From Corynebacterium lactis (GTDB taxonomy: Bacteria; Actinomycetota; Actinomycetes; Mycobacteriales; Mycobacteriaceae), in contig NZ_ULHE01000008.1 of NCBI RefSeq assembly GCF_900519355.1, forward strand, positions 1 through 61,291: a DNA stretch of 61,291 nucleotides, given 5' to 3'. The first letter of the stretch is position 1. The number at the start of each line of letters is the position of its first letter. Shown one piece after another: positions 1 to 9,794 of this stretch. Under the pieces are notes generated by a model. It did no database searches and was not told the origin of the DNA. It saw only the letters and a list, made by a program, of their open reading frames with translations. Position numbers and translations under genes: made by a program.

Positions 1-102
1 ACCAGTTGATGGGCCAAGCCGCCGTGCCTAGAATCCACCCCAAGAATTTCACTTAAGAAACCCGTTCTAGGGTTGACAAACGACATAGGGACACCCCCCA
101 GC
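1..102. repeat. End of an insertion-type repeat (left copy, inverted relative to the right end)
   Basis: Bases 1-94 are the reverse complement of 61185-61278, with one mismatch at position 87. If a single gap is allowed the match runs to about 102. The binding-protein remnant starts right where the match ends, so this looks like the terminus of a mobile element that cut that gene. The repeat contains GACATMGGGACAC, a word I associate with termini of IS3/IS481-type elements. That family assignment is weak, because no transposase lies inside the window. Confidence 0.7.
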
Positions 103-1176
103 GAGGTAGTGGACAAGGGGCCGGTAGCGGAGAACCCGCTGTCATCTAAGCCAATTGGTACAGGTCCGTACAAGGTGGTCTCCAGCGATGCCAAGGAGGT
201 CCGCTTTGAGGCTCGACAGGATTACTGGGATGGCGCCCCGGCAGTGAAGGAAATGGTCGTTTCGCTCATTTCCGACGACGGCGTCAGGGCGCAGCGCGTC
301 GCGAGCGGCGAGCTGGACGGCGCCGCGGTCCCGCTGCTGCTGGCAAAGGGTTTTCGGGGGCGCTCTGGTGTGGAGGTCGTCACGGCGAAGACGGCCGATT
401 GGCGTGGAATCTCCCTGCCCAACACCGAGTTTTTGAGCGATCCCGCCGTTCGCCGCGCCATTAATCTCGCGGTGGACCGCCGGGCGATGGTGGACGGTCC
501 GCTGTCCGGTCAGGGCTCACCCATCTCCACGCCCCTTTCCCAGGTCTACGGCGAGGCCTACAACAAGGCGGCCGAGTTTGGTCACGACCTCTCCGCGGCG
601 GAGCGCCTGCTCGACGACGCGGGCTGGAAGCGGGACGCCGACGGCATCCGCGAAAAGGGAGGCAAGAAGGCCTCGGTCACGCTGTTTTATCTCGGCGAGG
701 ACACCCTCCGCCGCGACCTCGCCATCGAGTTTTCGGCGCAGATGAAGAAGATTGGCGTCGACTTCAAGGCGACCGCATCGAATTGGGACGAGATTACTCC
801 GAAGCTGGGTGAGGCTGCGGCCCTGCTTGGTGGAGGCGAGAACTCCTATGACGCCGACCTGATGGCCTACGAGCAGATGCACTCGCGCGAAAAGGGAACA
901 TCGGAGTACGCCAACCCCGGTAACTTCTCCTTTCCGGCATTGGACTCGGTTTTGGAAGAGGCCCGCGTGGAAAGCGATGGTGCAGCCCGGGCCGCGCTCT
1001 ATTGTCGGGCGCAGGAGCTGTATGTGGCCAATCCGTCGGCCGTGTTCCTGGCCAGCGTCGATCACACCTATCTGCAAAAGCCGAACAAGTGGAATAATGA
1101 GTCGCTGGTGTTGGAGCCGCACATCCACGGTGCTACCTGGGGTCCGTGGTGGGACGTGCAATCCTGGAAGCGCTAA
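100..1176 (+). pseudogene. Peptide/nickel ABC transporter substrate-binding protein, 5' end lost
   Basis: The C-terminal two thirds of an SBP_bac_5 family solute-binding protein. It aligns without a break to residues of about 190-546 of the intact paralogue that follows (PSEVV, GTGPY, DYW.GAP, RRAIN, AEFSAQMKKIGVDF, EPHIHGATWGPWWD). Signal peptide, lipobox and N-terminal lobe are missing. Homology begins at about base 100, exactly where the terminal repeat ends, so insertion or a rearrangement at that repeat removed the front. An open frame can be read from a TTG at 73 inside the repeat, but such a product would have no export signal. The rest may be intact beyond the window. Confidence 0.85.
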
Positions 1177-1450
1177 TTGACAAGTTAATTGAGAAAAGGT
1201 GCGCAGTTTCCTCGGGGCTCTCGCAGTGTCCCGTGCCCTGCGGCCTTTCACTTCATTATGGGGGTAAGGCGGAGCAGGCATCGTTTCGCAAATAATTCCA
1301 GCGATTTTCAAATTATCCCTGGTGAATGCCAAGAATCATGGCCTATTTAATTGCGCATTTATGTAACTTTCAAAGAATATAAACTGTGGAAAATATAGAG
1401 TGTTGATTAACCTCCTTTAGTTAATACTTGTTTATTACTGAAGGGCAGAA
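1177..1450. other. AT-rich intergenic region before the intact binding protein
   Basis: About 270 bases with no gene. From 1320 to 1440 it is much richer in A and T than its surroundings. It contains the dyad TTAAC-ctccttta-GTTAA near 1404-1421, 30 bases before the start codon. This is the obvious place for the importer promoter and an operator. No known regulator consensus is recognisable. Confidence 0.35.
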
Positions 1451-3091
1451 ATGAGTCATCTCACTCAGAGCACAAAGCCGCGGTCCCTAGCAATTCGCGT
1501 CGCGGCCCTCGCCGGGCTTCCGCTGCTGGCTGGCGCGAGCCTCGTCGCGTGCGGCACCGGGCAGGACGCCGCGGGCGGCACCGACTACCCCGAGCGTCTG
1601 GTTCTCGCGGACCGCGACAGCAAGGACAACTACCACCCGGCCTCCGGCTACGGCCAGACGGGCATCAGCCCGGTCTATGACGGCCTGCTGCGCCCCTCGC
1701 CCGAGGGTGGCGCGGATACGATCCCTGCCCTCAAGCCCGCGCTTGCCGACGGAGCCCCGGTCGCCAGCGACAACGCCAAGACCTGGACGGTGAAGCTGCG
1801 CGACGGGGTGAAGTTCTCGGATGGCTCCGCGTTCGATGCCGAGGACGTCAAGGCCACCTACGACGTGGCCCGCGATTCTAAGAAGGGCTCGAAGGTATCG
1901 TTCCGCTACGACATCATCGAGGACGTGGAGGCCGTCGATCCGCACACGGTGAAGTTCCACCTGTCCACCCCCTACAGCGGCTTTGAGTCCCGCCTAACCC
2001 TGTCGATTGCGCCGAGCGAGGTCGTCGGCAAGGGTAACGTCGCGGACAACCCGCTGGCGGAGATGCCTGTGGGTACTGGCCCGTACGTGATGGAGTCCAA
2101 CTCGGGCAACGAGATTCGCTTCAAGGCCCGGGACGACTATTGGGCGGGCGCCCCGGAGGTCAAGGAGATGGTGGTCTCCCTGGTCTCCGACGACAACGCT
2201 CGCGCCCAGCGCGTCGCCAGCGGCGAGCTTTCCGGCGCCGCGGTTCCGCCGGCGCTGGCCAAGAGTTTCGAAGGCCGCGACGACGTCGAGGTGGTCCCGG
2301 CCAAGACTGCCGACTGGCGCGGTGTCTCCTTCCCGGATGTCCCCTTCCTGAAGGACCCGCAGGTCCGCCGCGCCATCAACATGGCCGTCGATCGTGACGC
2401 GATCGTCGCCGGCCCCCTGTCCGGATACGGCACCCCGATCTCCAACGTGCTGTCCTCTATCTACGGCGCGGCCTACAACGCCAAGGCGGACTTCTCCTAC
2501 GACGCCGCTGCGGCCGAGAAGCTGCTGGATCAGGCCGGCTGGAAGAAGGGTCCCGACGGGATCCGCGCCAAGGACGGAGAGAAGGCGTCCGTCACCTTGT
2601 ACTACGCCGGCGACGACACCCTGCGCCGCGACATGGCGATTGAGTTCTCCGCCCAGATGAAGAAGATCGGCGTGGATTTCCACACCGTCGCCTCCACCTG
2701 GGATGAGATCACCCCGCGCCTGGGCGAGGCCGCGGCACTGTTGGGCGGAGGATCCTCCCCGTACGACCCGGACCTGGCTGCGTACAACGAGCTGCACAGC
2801 CGCGGCGAGGACACCTCCGAGTACTCCAACCCGGGCAACTACGGCTCCCCGGAGCTGGACCGCGCGCTGGAGCAGGCCCGCGTCGAGCAGGACCCGGCCA
2901 AGCGCGCGGAACTCTACCGCAAGGTCCAGGAGCTTCACGCTGACAACCCGGTGGGCGTGTTCCTCGCGAACATCAACCACGTCTACCTGCAGCACCCGAA
3001 CAAGTGGGACAAGGGCTCGCTTATTCTGGAGCCGCACATCCACGGCGCGACCTGGGGCCCGTGGTGGGACCTCCGCTCCTGGAAGCACTAA
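1451..3091 (+). CDS. Peptide/nickel-type ABC transporter substrate-binding lipoprotein
   Basis: A 546-residue extracytoplasmic binding protein of the SBP_bac_5 (DppA/OppA/NikA) family. It has a basic N-terminus, a hydrophobic segment and the lipobox LVAC with Cys34 as the lipidated residue, so it should be anchored in the membrane and feed the permeases encoded just downstream. The family signature W.V.LR.GV.FSDG.F.AEDV is near residues 115-135. About 25 bases separate it from the dppB-like gene, so they form one operon. It is a close paralogue of the truncated gene upstream, which points to tandem duplication. The ligand (peptide, nickel or another solute) cannot be decided. Confidence 0.9.
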   Translation: MSHLTQSTKPRSLAIRVAALAGLPLLAGASLVACGTGQDAAGGTDYPERLVLADRDSKDNYHPASGYGQTGISPVYDGLLRPSPEGGADTIPALKPALADGAPVASDNAKTWTVKLRDGVKFSDGSAFDAEDVKATYDVARDSKKGSKVSFRYDIIEDVEAVDPHTVKFHLSTPYSGFESRLTLSIAPSEVVGKGNVADNPLAEMPVGTGPYVMESNSGNEIRFKARDDYWAGAPEVKEMVVSLVSDDNARAQRVASGELSGAAVPPALAKSFEGRDDVEVVPAKTADWRGVSFPDVPFLKDPQVRRAINMAVDRDAIVAGPLSGYGTPISNVLSSIYGAAYNAKADFSYDAAAAEKLLDQAGWKKGPDGIRAKDGEKASVTLYYAGDDTLRRDMAIEFSAQMKKIGVDFHTVASTWDEITPRLGEAAALLGGGSSPYDPDLAAYNELHSRGEDTSEYSNPGNYGSPELDRALEQARVEQDPAKRAELYRKVQELHADNPVGVFLANINHVYLQHPNKWDKGSLILEPHIHGATWGPWWDLRSWKH

Positions 3092-3115
3092 TCTCGCAGA
3101 AACCATTTAGAGGAT

Positions 3116-4161
3116 ATGGACCAACAACCTTTAGCCCCGCCGCGGGCGCAGCCACGACGTAGCCGCGTTCGTTTCACCGCAAACCGTGATAACTTGGGCG
3201 GCCTCGGCCGCATGGTGGGCTCCCGCCTGGTCACTATCGCGTTGTTGACGTTGTTCGTCTCCTTCGTGATGTTCGCGCTGGCCGCGATTTCGCCCTTCGA
3301 CCCGCTGTCGTATTACATCGGCACGGACATCTCTCAGTTAAGTCCCGACGAGCGTGCGGCGCTGGCCGCAAGCCTGGGCGTCGACAGGCCCTTCTACGTA
3401 CAGTGGGCCGACTGGTTCGGGAGCCTGCTCACGGGTGACCTCGGCTACTCGAGGGCGTACTCCCGGCCTGTCGTCGACGTGCTCGCCCAGCGCCTGCCGT
3501 GGACGATTCTGCTGTCCCTCAGCGGGATCGCCCTGACGGTCGCCCTCGCCGTCGTGCTCGGCGTCATCGCTGGCCGCCGCCCCGGGAGCCTGCTGGACCG
3601 TTTTGCATCGGCCTGTCGGTGTTTTTGGGCGCAACGCCGTCGTTCGTCTATGCGCTGGCGGTGCTCATGTTCTTCGCCGTCATCCTCCGCGTGATCCCCT
3701 CGGGAGGCGCCGCGCCGATTGGGATGGATCCGAGCTTGACGACGGTCGGCCCGTTCCTCATCGGCCCTGCGCTGGTGTTGGCGATCACGCAGCTGCCGTG
3801 GCCGCTGCTCGCTGTGCGCCAGGCCACGGCGGAGGCGTCGACCTCCGCCGCTGTTGAGGCTACCTATCAGAGGGGAGTGCCGGGCAGGGTAGTCGTCGCA
3901 AAGCACATTGCGCCGATGTCCTTGATGCCGGTGGTGACCCTCGTCGGCGGGCGGCTGTCGGAGCTGGTGGTCGGCGCGGTGATTGTGGAGGCGGTGTTTT
4001 CGTGGCCGGGCATTGCGGAGGCGACGATTGAGGCGGCGAAGGCCGTGGACTTTCCGCTACTGGCGATCACGACGGTGCTGACGACGCTGCTGGTCACGGG
4101 CGGTTCGTTGATTGCGGACGTGACGTACACGCTGTTGGATCCGAGGGTGAGCGATGTCTAG
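3116..4161 (+). CDS. ABC transporter permease, DppB type (one-base frame break)
   Basis: First inner-membrane permease of the importer. Residues 1-162 read from the ATG at 3116 and include the DppB-type start with TM1, SLGVDRPFYVQ and GDLGYS. The protein then continues in another frame through GATPSFVYALAV, the permease EAA region and a final LLDPRVSDV. The two parts join at about 3600 if one base is added in the run before TTTTGC (...LLDR-FCIGLSV). The combined length of about 348 residues fits the family. The stop overlaps the start of the next gene by 8 bases, typical of coupled translation. I favour a sequence error over real inactivation. Confidence 0.85.
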
Positions 4162-5908
4162 GAACGAAAATCTCGCAGCGCGCCGGTGGCGGTGGCGCTA
4201 CTTACCACTGGTGATCGTGGTGGCGTACGCGCTGGTGGTGCCCATGATTTGGCCCGCGCCGAGCGCCGATTTCTCGCGCGCCCTGCAGGCGCCCAGCGGG
4301 CAGTTCATCGCGGGCACCGACCACTACGGCTTCGACCTGTGGACCCGCACGGCGCTGGGTCTTCGGGTGTCGCTGTTCATCGGCCTGATCTCGGCGCTGT
4401 GCGCCACCGCGATTGGGCTGATGGTGGGCCTGACGGCTGCCGTTCGCGGCGGCCTGATCGACCGAGCGCTGATGCGCATGACCGACGCCGTGAACTCAAT
4501 TCCTCACCTGATCCTGTCGGTGGTGATCGTGGCGCTGTTTCGCGGCTCGATTCCGGCGCTGGTGATCTCGATCGCGGTGACGCACTGGTCGCAGGTGGCC
4601 CGTATCGTGCGCTCGACCGTGCTGGCGGCGCGGGAGTCCGAGTATGTCGCTGCGTCGTACGGCGCGGGGGCGGACTCCCGCTGGGTGCTGCGCAGTCACC
4701 TGTTCCCGGTCGCGCTGGGGCAGGCGGCGGTGTCGGTGATGATGCTGACCCCGCACGCCGTCTGGCACGAGTCGGCCCTGTCCTTCCTGGGTTTGGGGCT
4801 GCAGCCGGACTTCCCCTCGCTGGGCACGCTGATGGACCAGGCTCGAGGTGACATCCTCACCGGCGCCTGGTGGGTGCTGGCGTTCCCCGGCGTCGCGCTA
4901 CTCGCGGCCACGCTGTCGCTGGTCGCGCTGGTGCCGAGGGATTTGATCAACGCCTCCAGTCAAAATCGCGGGGGTGTCGACGCGGATGCGGTTGAGGCCG
5001 CGGAGGAGGCCGCGTCGGAAGTGCCCGCTGCCGCTGCGGCCGCTGCCAGTGCCGCCCCCGAGGTGGCCGAATTCCCCGCGGGCGCGTACGGGGTGCGTGA
5101 CCTGGCCATTTCCATCCCCTCTGCGACCAGGCGCGTCGATGCTGTCGCCGGGGCCACGCTGCAGCTGCGCGCAGGGCGCGTGCACGGGCTGATCGGGGGC
5201 TCCGGCTCCGGAAAGTCGACGCTGGGCCGGGCCCTGTGCGGGCAGGTTCCCGCCGGGGCGCGGGTGTCCGGCACCATCTTCCTGGGCGGCAGGGAGGTAC
5301 CCGCCGCGAATTACGCGACGGACCTGCCGGGTGGGCCCCAGGTCCGCCCCGGAGACGAGGCCGCTAGGGGGTGCGGGGGCATCGCCCTGATTCCGCAGGC
5401 ACCGGCCTCGTCGTTTACCCCGGTCAGGCGCGTCGGCACGCAGATTCAGGAGATTCTTGACGCCGCCGGGGCCACGGCGGACACTGTCGAGGACCTGCTG
5501 GCGCGGGTTAGCCTCGATGCGTCGGTCGCGAATTACTTCCCTCACCAGCTCTCCGGCGGCATGGCCCGGCGCGCGGCAATCGCTGCCGCCCTGGCGACCG
5601 GGCGGAACGTGCTGGTCGCCGACGAGCCGACCTCCGCTCTCGACCCCGAGCTGACCCTCAGCGTGCTGCGCCTGCTGCGCTCGCTTGCCGACGACGGCTA
5701 CACGGTCCTGCTCATCAGCCACGACGTGGAGGACCTGCGCGGGTCGGGGGTCTGCGATGAGCTCAGCGTGATGAGGCTCGGCCGGATCGTTGAGCACGGC
5801 CCCGCGGGCCGGGTCCTTCAGGCGCCGCGCGCGGGGTACACCAGGGCGCTGCTGGCCGCGCTGCCTAGCGGCGGAATGAAACTGACTGCCGGATTCGAGA
5901 GGGGCTAG
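4154..5908 (+). CDS. Fused ABC permease (DppC) and ATPase (DppD)
   Basis: A single 584-residue chain joins two parts that are normally separate. Residues 1-270 are a DppC-type permease with about six membrane segments and the EAA loop near 170-186. A linker rich in Ala and Glu (about 275-308) follows. The ABC ATPase comes last, with Walker A GGSGSGKST at 348-356, signature LSGGM near 466 and Walker B VLVADEPTSALD near 486. All key ATPase residues are present. The fusion fixes a 1:1 permease to ATPase ratio. The gene overlaps dppB and is followed within 5 bases by the second ATPase. Confidence 0.88.
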   Translation: MSRNENLAARRWRWRYLPLVIVVAYALVVPMIWPAPSADFSRALQAPSGQFIAGTDHYGFDLWTRTALGLRVSLFIGLISALCATAIGLMVGLTAAVRGGLIDRALMRMTDAVNSIPHLILSVVIVALFRGSIPALVISIAVTHWSQVARIVRSTVLAARESEYVAASYGAGADSRWVLRSHLFPVALGQAAVSVMMLTPHAVWHESALSFLGLGLQPDFPSLGTLMDQARGDILTGAWWVLAFPGVALLAATLSLVALVPRDLINASSQNRGGVDADAVEAAEEAASEVPAAAAAAASAAPEVAEFPAGAYGVRDLAISIPSATRRVDAVAGATLQLRAGRVHGLIGGSGSGKSTLGRALCGQVPAGARVSGTIFLGGREVPAANYATDLPGGPQVRPGDEAARGCGGIALIPQAPASSFTPVRRVGTQIQEILDAAGATADTVEDLLARVSLDASVANYFPHQLSGGMARRAAIAAALATGRNVLVADEPTSALDPELTLSVLRLLRSLADDGYTVLLISHDVEDLRGSGVCDELSVMRLGRIVEHGPAGRVLQAPRAGYTRALLAALPSGGMKLTAGFERG

Positions 5909-5912
5909 AAGG

Positions 5913-6618
5913 GTGAAGGCAACAAGTGGGGCCACGGCGTCAGTCTTGAGGGGCTCTGGCCTGCGGCATTCCTTTTCGGAGCGCGAGGTCCTTGCGGGCG
6001 CGGACATCGAGGTCGCTGCTGGCGAGATCGTCGGGCTGCGCGGGCCTTCCGGGGTGGGAAAGTCCACGCTCGGCCGGGCCTTGGCCGGGCGCTTCCGTCC
6101 CGAGGGTGGTGCCGTCACCATCGACGTCGCGCGCCCGTCCCCGGCGAGATCGCATACCTGGGGCAGGCCCCTCGAGACGCCAGCAACCCGTCATGGACGC
6201 TGCGGCGCATCATCGCCGAGCCGCTGGCGATTGCGGACCGAGCGGCCGCGCGGGGAAGGGTGTGGGCAAGGGGACCCGGGACTCCGCCGAGGTGGTCCGA
6301 GCGGCCGCCGACGCAGTCTTGCTTGACGACGACCTGCTAGCCCGGCGTCCCGGAGAGGTGTCGGACGGGCAGCTGCAAAGGGCGATTGTGGCGCGCGGAA
6401 TCGCGCAGCGCCCGGCGTTTTTCATCTGCGACGAGCCGACATCGATGCTCGATCCGATTACGACGGCCGCAATCGTGGCGGCGCTGCGCGACATTGCCGC
6501 GGGAGGCGCCGGGGTCCTGCTGATCTCCCATGACCTGCGTTTGCTCCGGGCCGTGGCCGACCGCGGCTATGTCGTGGAAGGTGGCAAGGTGACGCCGGAC
6601 CGGGAACTTGCGGGATAG
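5913..6618 (+). CDS. ABC transporter ATPase, DppF type (two one-base frame breaks)
   Basis: Second ATPase of the importer, starting at a GTG. Walker A GPSGVGKST lies near residue 45. Signature-like SDGQLQRAIVARG, Walker B FFICDEPTSMLD and the switch His in LLISHD are all recognisable. To read them as one protein, one base has to be added near 6137 (...DVARP-VPGEIAYLGQ) and another between about 6250 and 6275 (...AARG-...GTRDSAEVV). At about 236 residues it is a short member. Two breaks in one gene leave open that it is truly dead, but both fit the single-base-loss pattern seen across the window. Confidence 0.75.
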
Positions 6619-6751
6619 CGCTACGCGGTGGCAAAAGCCCGGCAAAATGCTTGGTGACCTGTGAGTTTGTGTGCTCTTAGAGTCTCGGTGTAAAGTTCTT
6701 ATTCGTTGCAGCGGCCACCGGTTGTTAGCCCGGCTGCTTTCAACAAGGACT

Positions 6752-6824
6752 GCGCCCGTAGCTCAACGGATAGAGCATCTGACTACGGATCAGAAGGTTA
6801 GGGGTTCGAATCCCTTCGGGCGCA
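6752..6824 (+). tRNA. tRNA-Arg (anticodon ACG)
   Basis: A 73-base cloverleaf. The acceptor stem GCGCCCG (6752-6758) pairs with CGGGCGC (6817-6823), followed by discriminator A. The anticodon arm CTGACTACGGATCAG carries ACG in its loop, and the T arm contains GGTTCGAATCC. CCA is not encoded. The wobble A34 is the expected substrate of TadA, which is encoded at 11558-12079 in this window. Confidence 0.97.
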
Positions 6825-6831
6825 CGATGAG

Positions 6832-6863
6832 AAAAGACCCGCACCGGTTGGTGCGGGTCTTTT
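6832..6863. terminator. Terminator after tRNA-Arg
   Basis: A perfect hairpin with AAAAGACCCGCACC and its complement around a 4-base loop (GGTT), ending in TTTT on the plus strand. It lies 8 bases after the tRNA. The A run on the other side lets it also work for the minus-strand gene ending at 6926. Confidence 0.85.
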
Positions 6864-6925
6864 CCTTTGACAGACTGCGCTCTAATTACTAGCAGTTGTT
6901 ACTAGTTCTGTTTTTCGTGAGTTAT

Positions 6926-7612
6926 TTACTTTGCCAGCAGCTCCTTTGCGGTGTCCTCGGTCGGGTCGACGCCGTTCAGGCCGCCGAAGGGGTGCAGGTC
7001 GCCCAGGACCTCGATGCGCAGGCTGGCCTCGTCAATGGAACCGGCCTTGACCGGCGTGAAGCCGGCGACGCTAATCAGTCGTTCGACTTCGGAGTCGATC
7101 TCGCCCTTGGCTCCCGCATTGCCCGCTCCTTGCCCCGCGGTGTTTTCGTCGCTGGCGTAGAAGAGCGCGACCTTCGGGTCCTTGTTGGCGCCGCTTGCCA
7201 GCGAGTCTGCCGACAAGGTGCCGAATGCCTTGGCGAACTTCACACCGTCGGCAAGCGAATCGCGGTTTAGCTGGCCGGAGGAAACGCCGTCGTCGACGGT
7301 GCGGAAGACCTGTCCCTTGTCGTCGAAACCGATGGGGTTGGAGGGGTCGATAATGAGTTTGCCTGCGAGTTCGGCGCCCCGCTCTGTAATGAACTTCTGC
7401 TGGTCGGCGAACCAGATGGCGAGGATAATCGTGTCGGCGCGCTCGACGGCTTCGTCGATCGAGACGGCGGTGACGCCCTCGCCGAGTTCCGCAGCGAGCG
7501 CCTCAGCCTTCGAGTCTGTGCGGTTGGCGATAAGAAGCTTCTCGCCGCCGCGCGCGAGGCCCGTGATAACGCCCTTGCCGATGTTTCCTACGCCGATAAC
7601 TGCTGTAGTCAT
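6926..7612 (-). CDS. NADPH-dependent F420 reductase-like oxidoreductase
   Basis: A 228-residue protein with an N-terminal Rossmann fold (GVGNIGKG at about 6-13, then NR at 30) and the DPSNPIGFD segment typical of the F420-dependent NADP oxidoreductase family (COG2085). Such proteins move hydride between NADP(H) and a deazaflavin or a related acceptor. Corynebacteria are not generally F420 producers, so the real partner is uncertain. GAGGAG sits 7-12 bases before the ATG at 7612. It is transcribed away from the LLM flavoprotein, with about 205 bases between them. Confidence 0.8.
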   Translation of the reverse strand: MTTAVIGVGNIGKGVITGLARGGEKLLIANRTDSKAEALAAELGEGVTAVSIDEAVERADTIILAIWFADQQKFITERGAELAGKLIIDPSNPIGFDDKGQVFRTVDDGVSSGQLNRDSLADGVKFAKAFGTLSADSLASGANKDPKVALFYASDENTAGQGAGNAGAKGEIDSEVERLISVAGFTPVKAGSIDEASLRIEVLGDLHPFGGLNGVDPTEDTAKELLAK

Positions 7613-7700
7613 GACGGATGCTCCTCAAAGTATGAAAGTCGTAATAACTTGGGTTTCTAACGTCGTCGCGGGCTCCTCTGTCCGTGCAAAAATGATGATA

Positions 7701-7726
7701 TGTCAACAAAGTTGATGTGTCAAGTA
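7701..7726. promoter_or_regulatory. Palindromic site between the two divergent oxidoreductase genes
   Basis: TCAAC-AAA-GTTGA (7703-7715) is a perfect 13-base palindrome. TGTCAA occurs on both sides, giving TTGACA-like words on the minus strand that could be the -35 of the gene ending at 6926. A redox-responsive repressor site is a possibility. The regulator is unknown. Confidence 0.35.
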
Positions 7727-7817
7727 TCACGGGTTTGCCGGGAGTGCGTCGCAGTGTGACCCGGCCCAATCCCATCTAATCCAGCTGAATCCTGCGCACC
7801 GCCTACACTGGTGCATC

Positions 7818-8819
7818 ATGATCCGAACCGAGTCCATCCTCGACCTTGCAACCGTCGCCCGCGGGCAGTCCCACGCGGAGGCGCTGCAGGGTTCCATCGA
7901 CCTCGCCAAAACCGCAGAAAAGGCTGGCTACCAGCGCATCTGGTACGCGGAGCACCACAACATGAGCTCCATTGCGTCCTCGGCGCCCGCCGTCTTGATT
8001 GCCGCCGTCGGCGCCCACACCGAGCGCATCAAGTTGGGCTCCGGCGGCGTCATGCTGCCCAACCACGCGCCGCTGACGGTGGCTGAGCAGTTCGGCACGC
8101 TTGCCGGGCTCTACCCTGGACGCATCGAATTGGGGCTCGGTCGCGCCCCCGGCACCGACCAGACCACCATGCGGGCCCTGCGCCGCGACCCGCGCTCCTC
8201 CGATACCTTCCCGCAGGACGTCCAGGAGCTGCAAGGATACCTCTCCGACTCCACCCGGGTGCCTGGCATCGACGCCATCCCTGGCCGGGGTAGCCGCGTG
8301 CCGCTCTATATCCTGGGCTCCTCGCTGTTCGGTGCGCAGCTCGCTGCGGCGCTCGGCCTTCCTTACGCCTTTGCCTCGCACTTCGCGCCCGACGCCATGC
8401 TGGAGGCCATCGCCGTCTACCGCGAGCAGTTCCAGCCCTCCGAGCAGCTGGATGCGCCGCGCGCGTTCGCGACCATGAACGTCATCGCCGCTGACACCGA
8501 GGAGGACGCGCAGCGCCAGCACTTTCTCACCCGCCGCAGCCTGGTCGCTCGCGTCCTCGGGCGGGGCGCGGGCCCGGGCGACGGCCGTCGCTTCACGGAC
8601 GAGGAGGCCGAGATGCTCATGACCGCCCCGCAGGGGCGCCACGTCCAAAACATGTTCCGGCACACGGCCGTCGGCACGGTGGCGCAGGTCCGCGACCAGA
8701 TCGCCGAGTTCGGCGAATTCTCCACCGCCGACGAGCTGATCGTCGCCCACCAGTCCCCGAGCGTCGCCGAGCGCCTGCGATCCGTCGAGCTGACCGCCGA
8801 GGCCGTCGGGCTGGGCTAG
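7818..8819 (+). CDS. LLM class flavin-dependent oxidoreductase
   Basis: A 333-residue luciferase-like monooxygenase (bacterial luciferase TIM barrel). Typical family features are the early [19 protein letters not shown] segment, [13 protein letters not shown] and the [15 protein letters not shown] loop that binds FMN phosphate, all in the first 115 residues. This group (YvbT/MsnO8-like) uses FMN and a hydride donor on unknown small substrates. It is a single gene, divergent from the Rossmann-fold oxidoreductase and convergent with the CoA-transferase. Confidence 0.88.
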   Translation: MIRTESILDLATVARGQSHAEALQGSIDLAKTAEKAGYQRIWYAEHHNMSSIASSAPAVLIAAVGAHTERIKLGSGGVMLPNHAPLTVAEQFGTLAGLYPGRIELGLGRAPGTDQTTMRALRRDPRSSDTFPQDVQELQGYLSDSTRVPGIDAIPGRGSRVPLYILGSSLFGAQLAAALGLPYAFASHFAPDAMLEAIAVYREQFQPSEQLDAPRAFATMNVIAADTEEDAQRQHFLTRRSLVARVLGRGAGPGDGRRFTDEEAEMLMTAPQGRHVQNMFRHTAVGTVAQVRDQIAEFGEFSTADELIVAHQSPSVAERLRSVELTAEAVGLG

Positions 8820-8849
8820 GTGGGCATCTCAGCAGAGTCCGGGCGCTAA

Positions 8850-9785
8850 CTAATCGCCGCGAACCGGGGCAATCGGCAGGTTCTCCCGCCGCGCCAGCTC
8901 CATGATTTGGTCCGTGCTGCGCGTCCCCAGGAACGCCGCGAGCGCGTTCGCATCCCGGGACCCCGTCGCCCGCATCAGCCCCTCCGCAAAGTGCGGCTCC
9001 AGCGCCGCCACCGCCACGTAACCGTCGGCGGCTGCGTAGATCCCGTAGGTCCACTGCCCGCCGCCGAGCAGGCCATCGAGCGAGGTCAGCCCGTGCTCGC
9101 GCGGCAGCGCCCCGGTCTGTCCCGCCTGCTTCAGGCCGATCCTCACGTGCGTGCCTCGCTTGGCCTGCTTGGCCCGCAGGGTTCGCTCGGTCCGCTTGCC
9201 GACGCCACCCACGCGCTCGCGCACCAGCGCCGCGAGTGCCGCGGTGACGGCGTGCTCCGCCCCGAGGATGTCGCCCAGCAACACCGGCGGCATGGCGGGA
9301 GGAGTTAGCGTCCCGGCCTCGGCCTGGTAGGTCAGGTCGTGGCCCGGTGTTTCGGGTGAGTCCACGTCGCCCACGATGTCGATGTGGATAAGGCCCTCGA
9401 AGCGCTGGTCAAGGTGGCCTAGCCCCATGCGTTCCAGGGCTGAGGGGCGGAAGGATGTGATCGCGATGTCTGCATCTTCCAGCAGCGCTTCGGCGGCTGC
9501 GCGCCCCGCGGCGCTCTTTAGGTCCAGCTTCTGCACGGAATGTCCGGCGCTCATGGCCTCGTACCAGCCGGATGCGTAGAGGGCGAAGGGGTCGCCAGCT
9601 GGCGGCTCGACCTTCACGACCTCGGCACCAAGCTGTCCCAGCTGCTGTGCGGCCAGTGGGCCTGGCAGGTTGAGGGCGAAGTTGACCACCCGGATGCCGC
9701 GCAGGCTGTCGGTCAGGCCAGACATGTGCCCGCCGGGTGTGCCCGAGGCGTCGCCGGAACTATCGAAAGGTTTTGTCTCCCACAT
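8850..9785 (-). CDS. CaiB/BaiF family CoA-transferase
   Basis: A family III CoA-transferase, also similar to alpha-methylacyl-CoA racemase. It shows GIRVVNFALNLPGPLAAQQLGQLGAEVVKVE-type opening sequence, the GDPFA loop and the LGDILGAEHAVTAALAAL helix. At 311 residues (291 from the internal Met at 9725) it is short for the family, usually 360-400, and the C-terminal domain looks reduced. The Met at 9725 opens directly into the conserved GIRVV segment and may be the true start. It follows tyrA by 10 bases on the same strand, so co-transcription is likely. The substrate is unknown. Confidence 0.8.
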   Translation of the reverse strand: MWETKPFDSSGDASGTPGGHMSGLTDSLRGIRVVNFALNLPGPLAAQQLGQLGAEVVKVEPPAGDPFALYASGWYEAMSAGHSVQKLDLKSAAGRAAAEALLEDADIAITSFRPSALERMGLGHLDQRFEGLIHIDIVGDVDSPETPGHDLTYQAEAGTLTPPAMPPVLLGDILGAEHAVTAALAALVRERVGGVGKRTERTLRAKQAKRGTHVRIGLKQAGQTGALPREHGLTSLDGLLGGGQWTYGIYAAADGYVAVAALEPHFAEGLMRATGSRDANALAAFLGTRSTDQIMELARRENLPIAPVRGD

Positions 9786-9794
9786 AGTTCCACA

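Noticed and set aside
1994..3106. A 370-codon open frame opposite the binding-protein gene
   Set aside because: Shadow of a high-GC gene. The real gene has a lipobox, family motifs and a ribosome site; the antisense frame has none.
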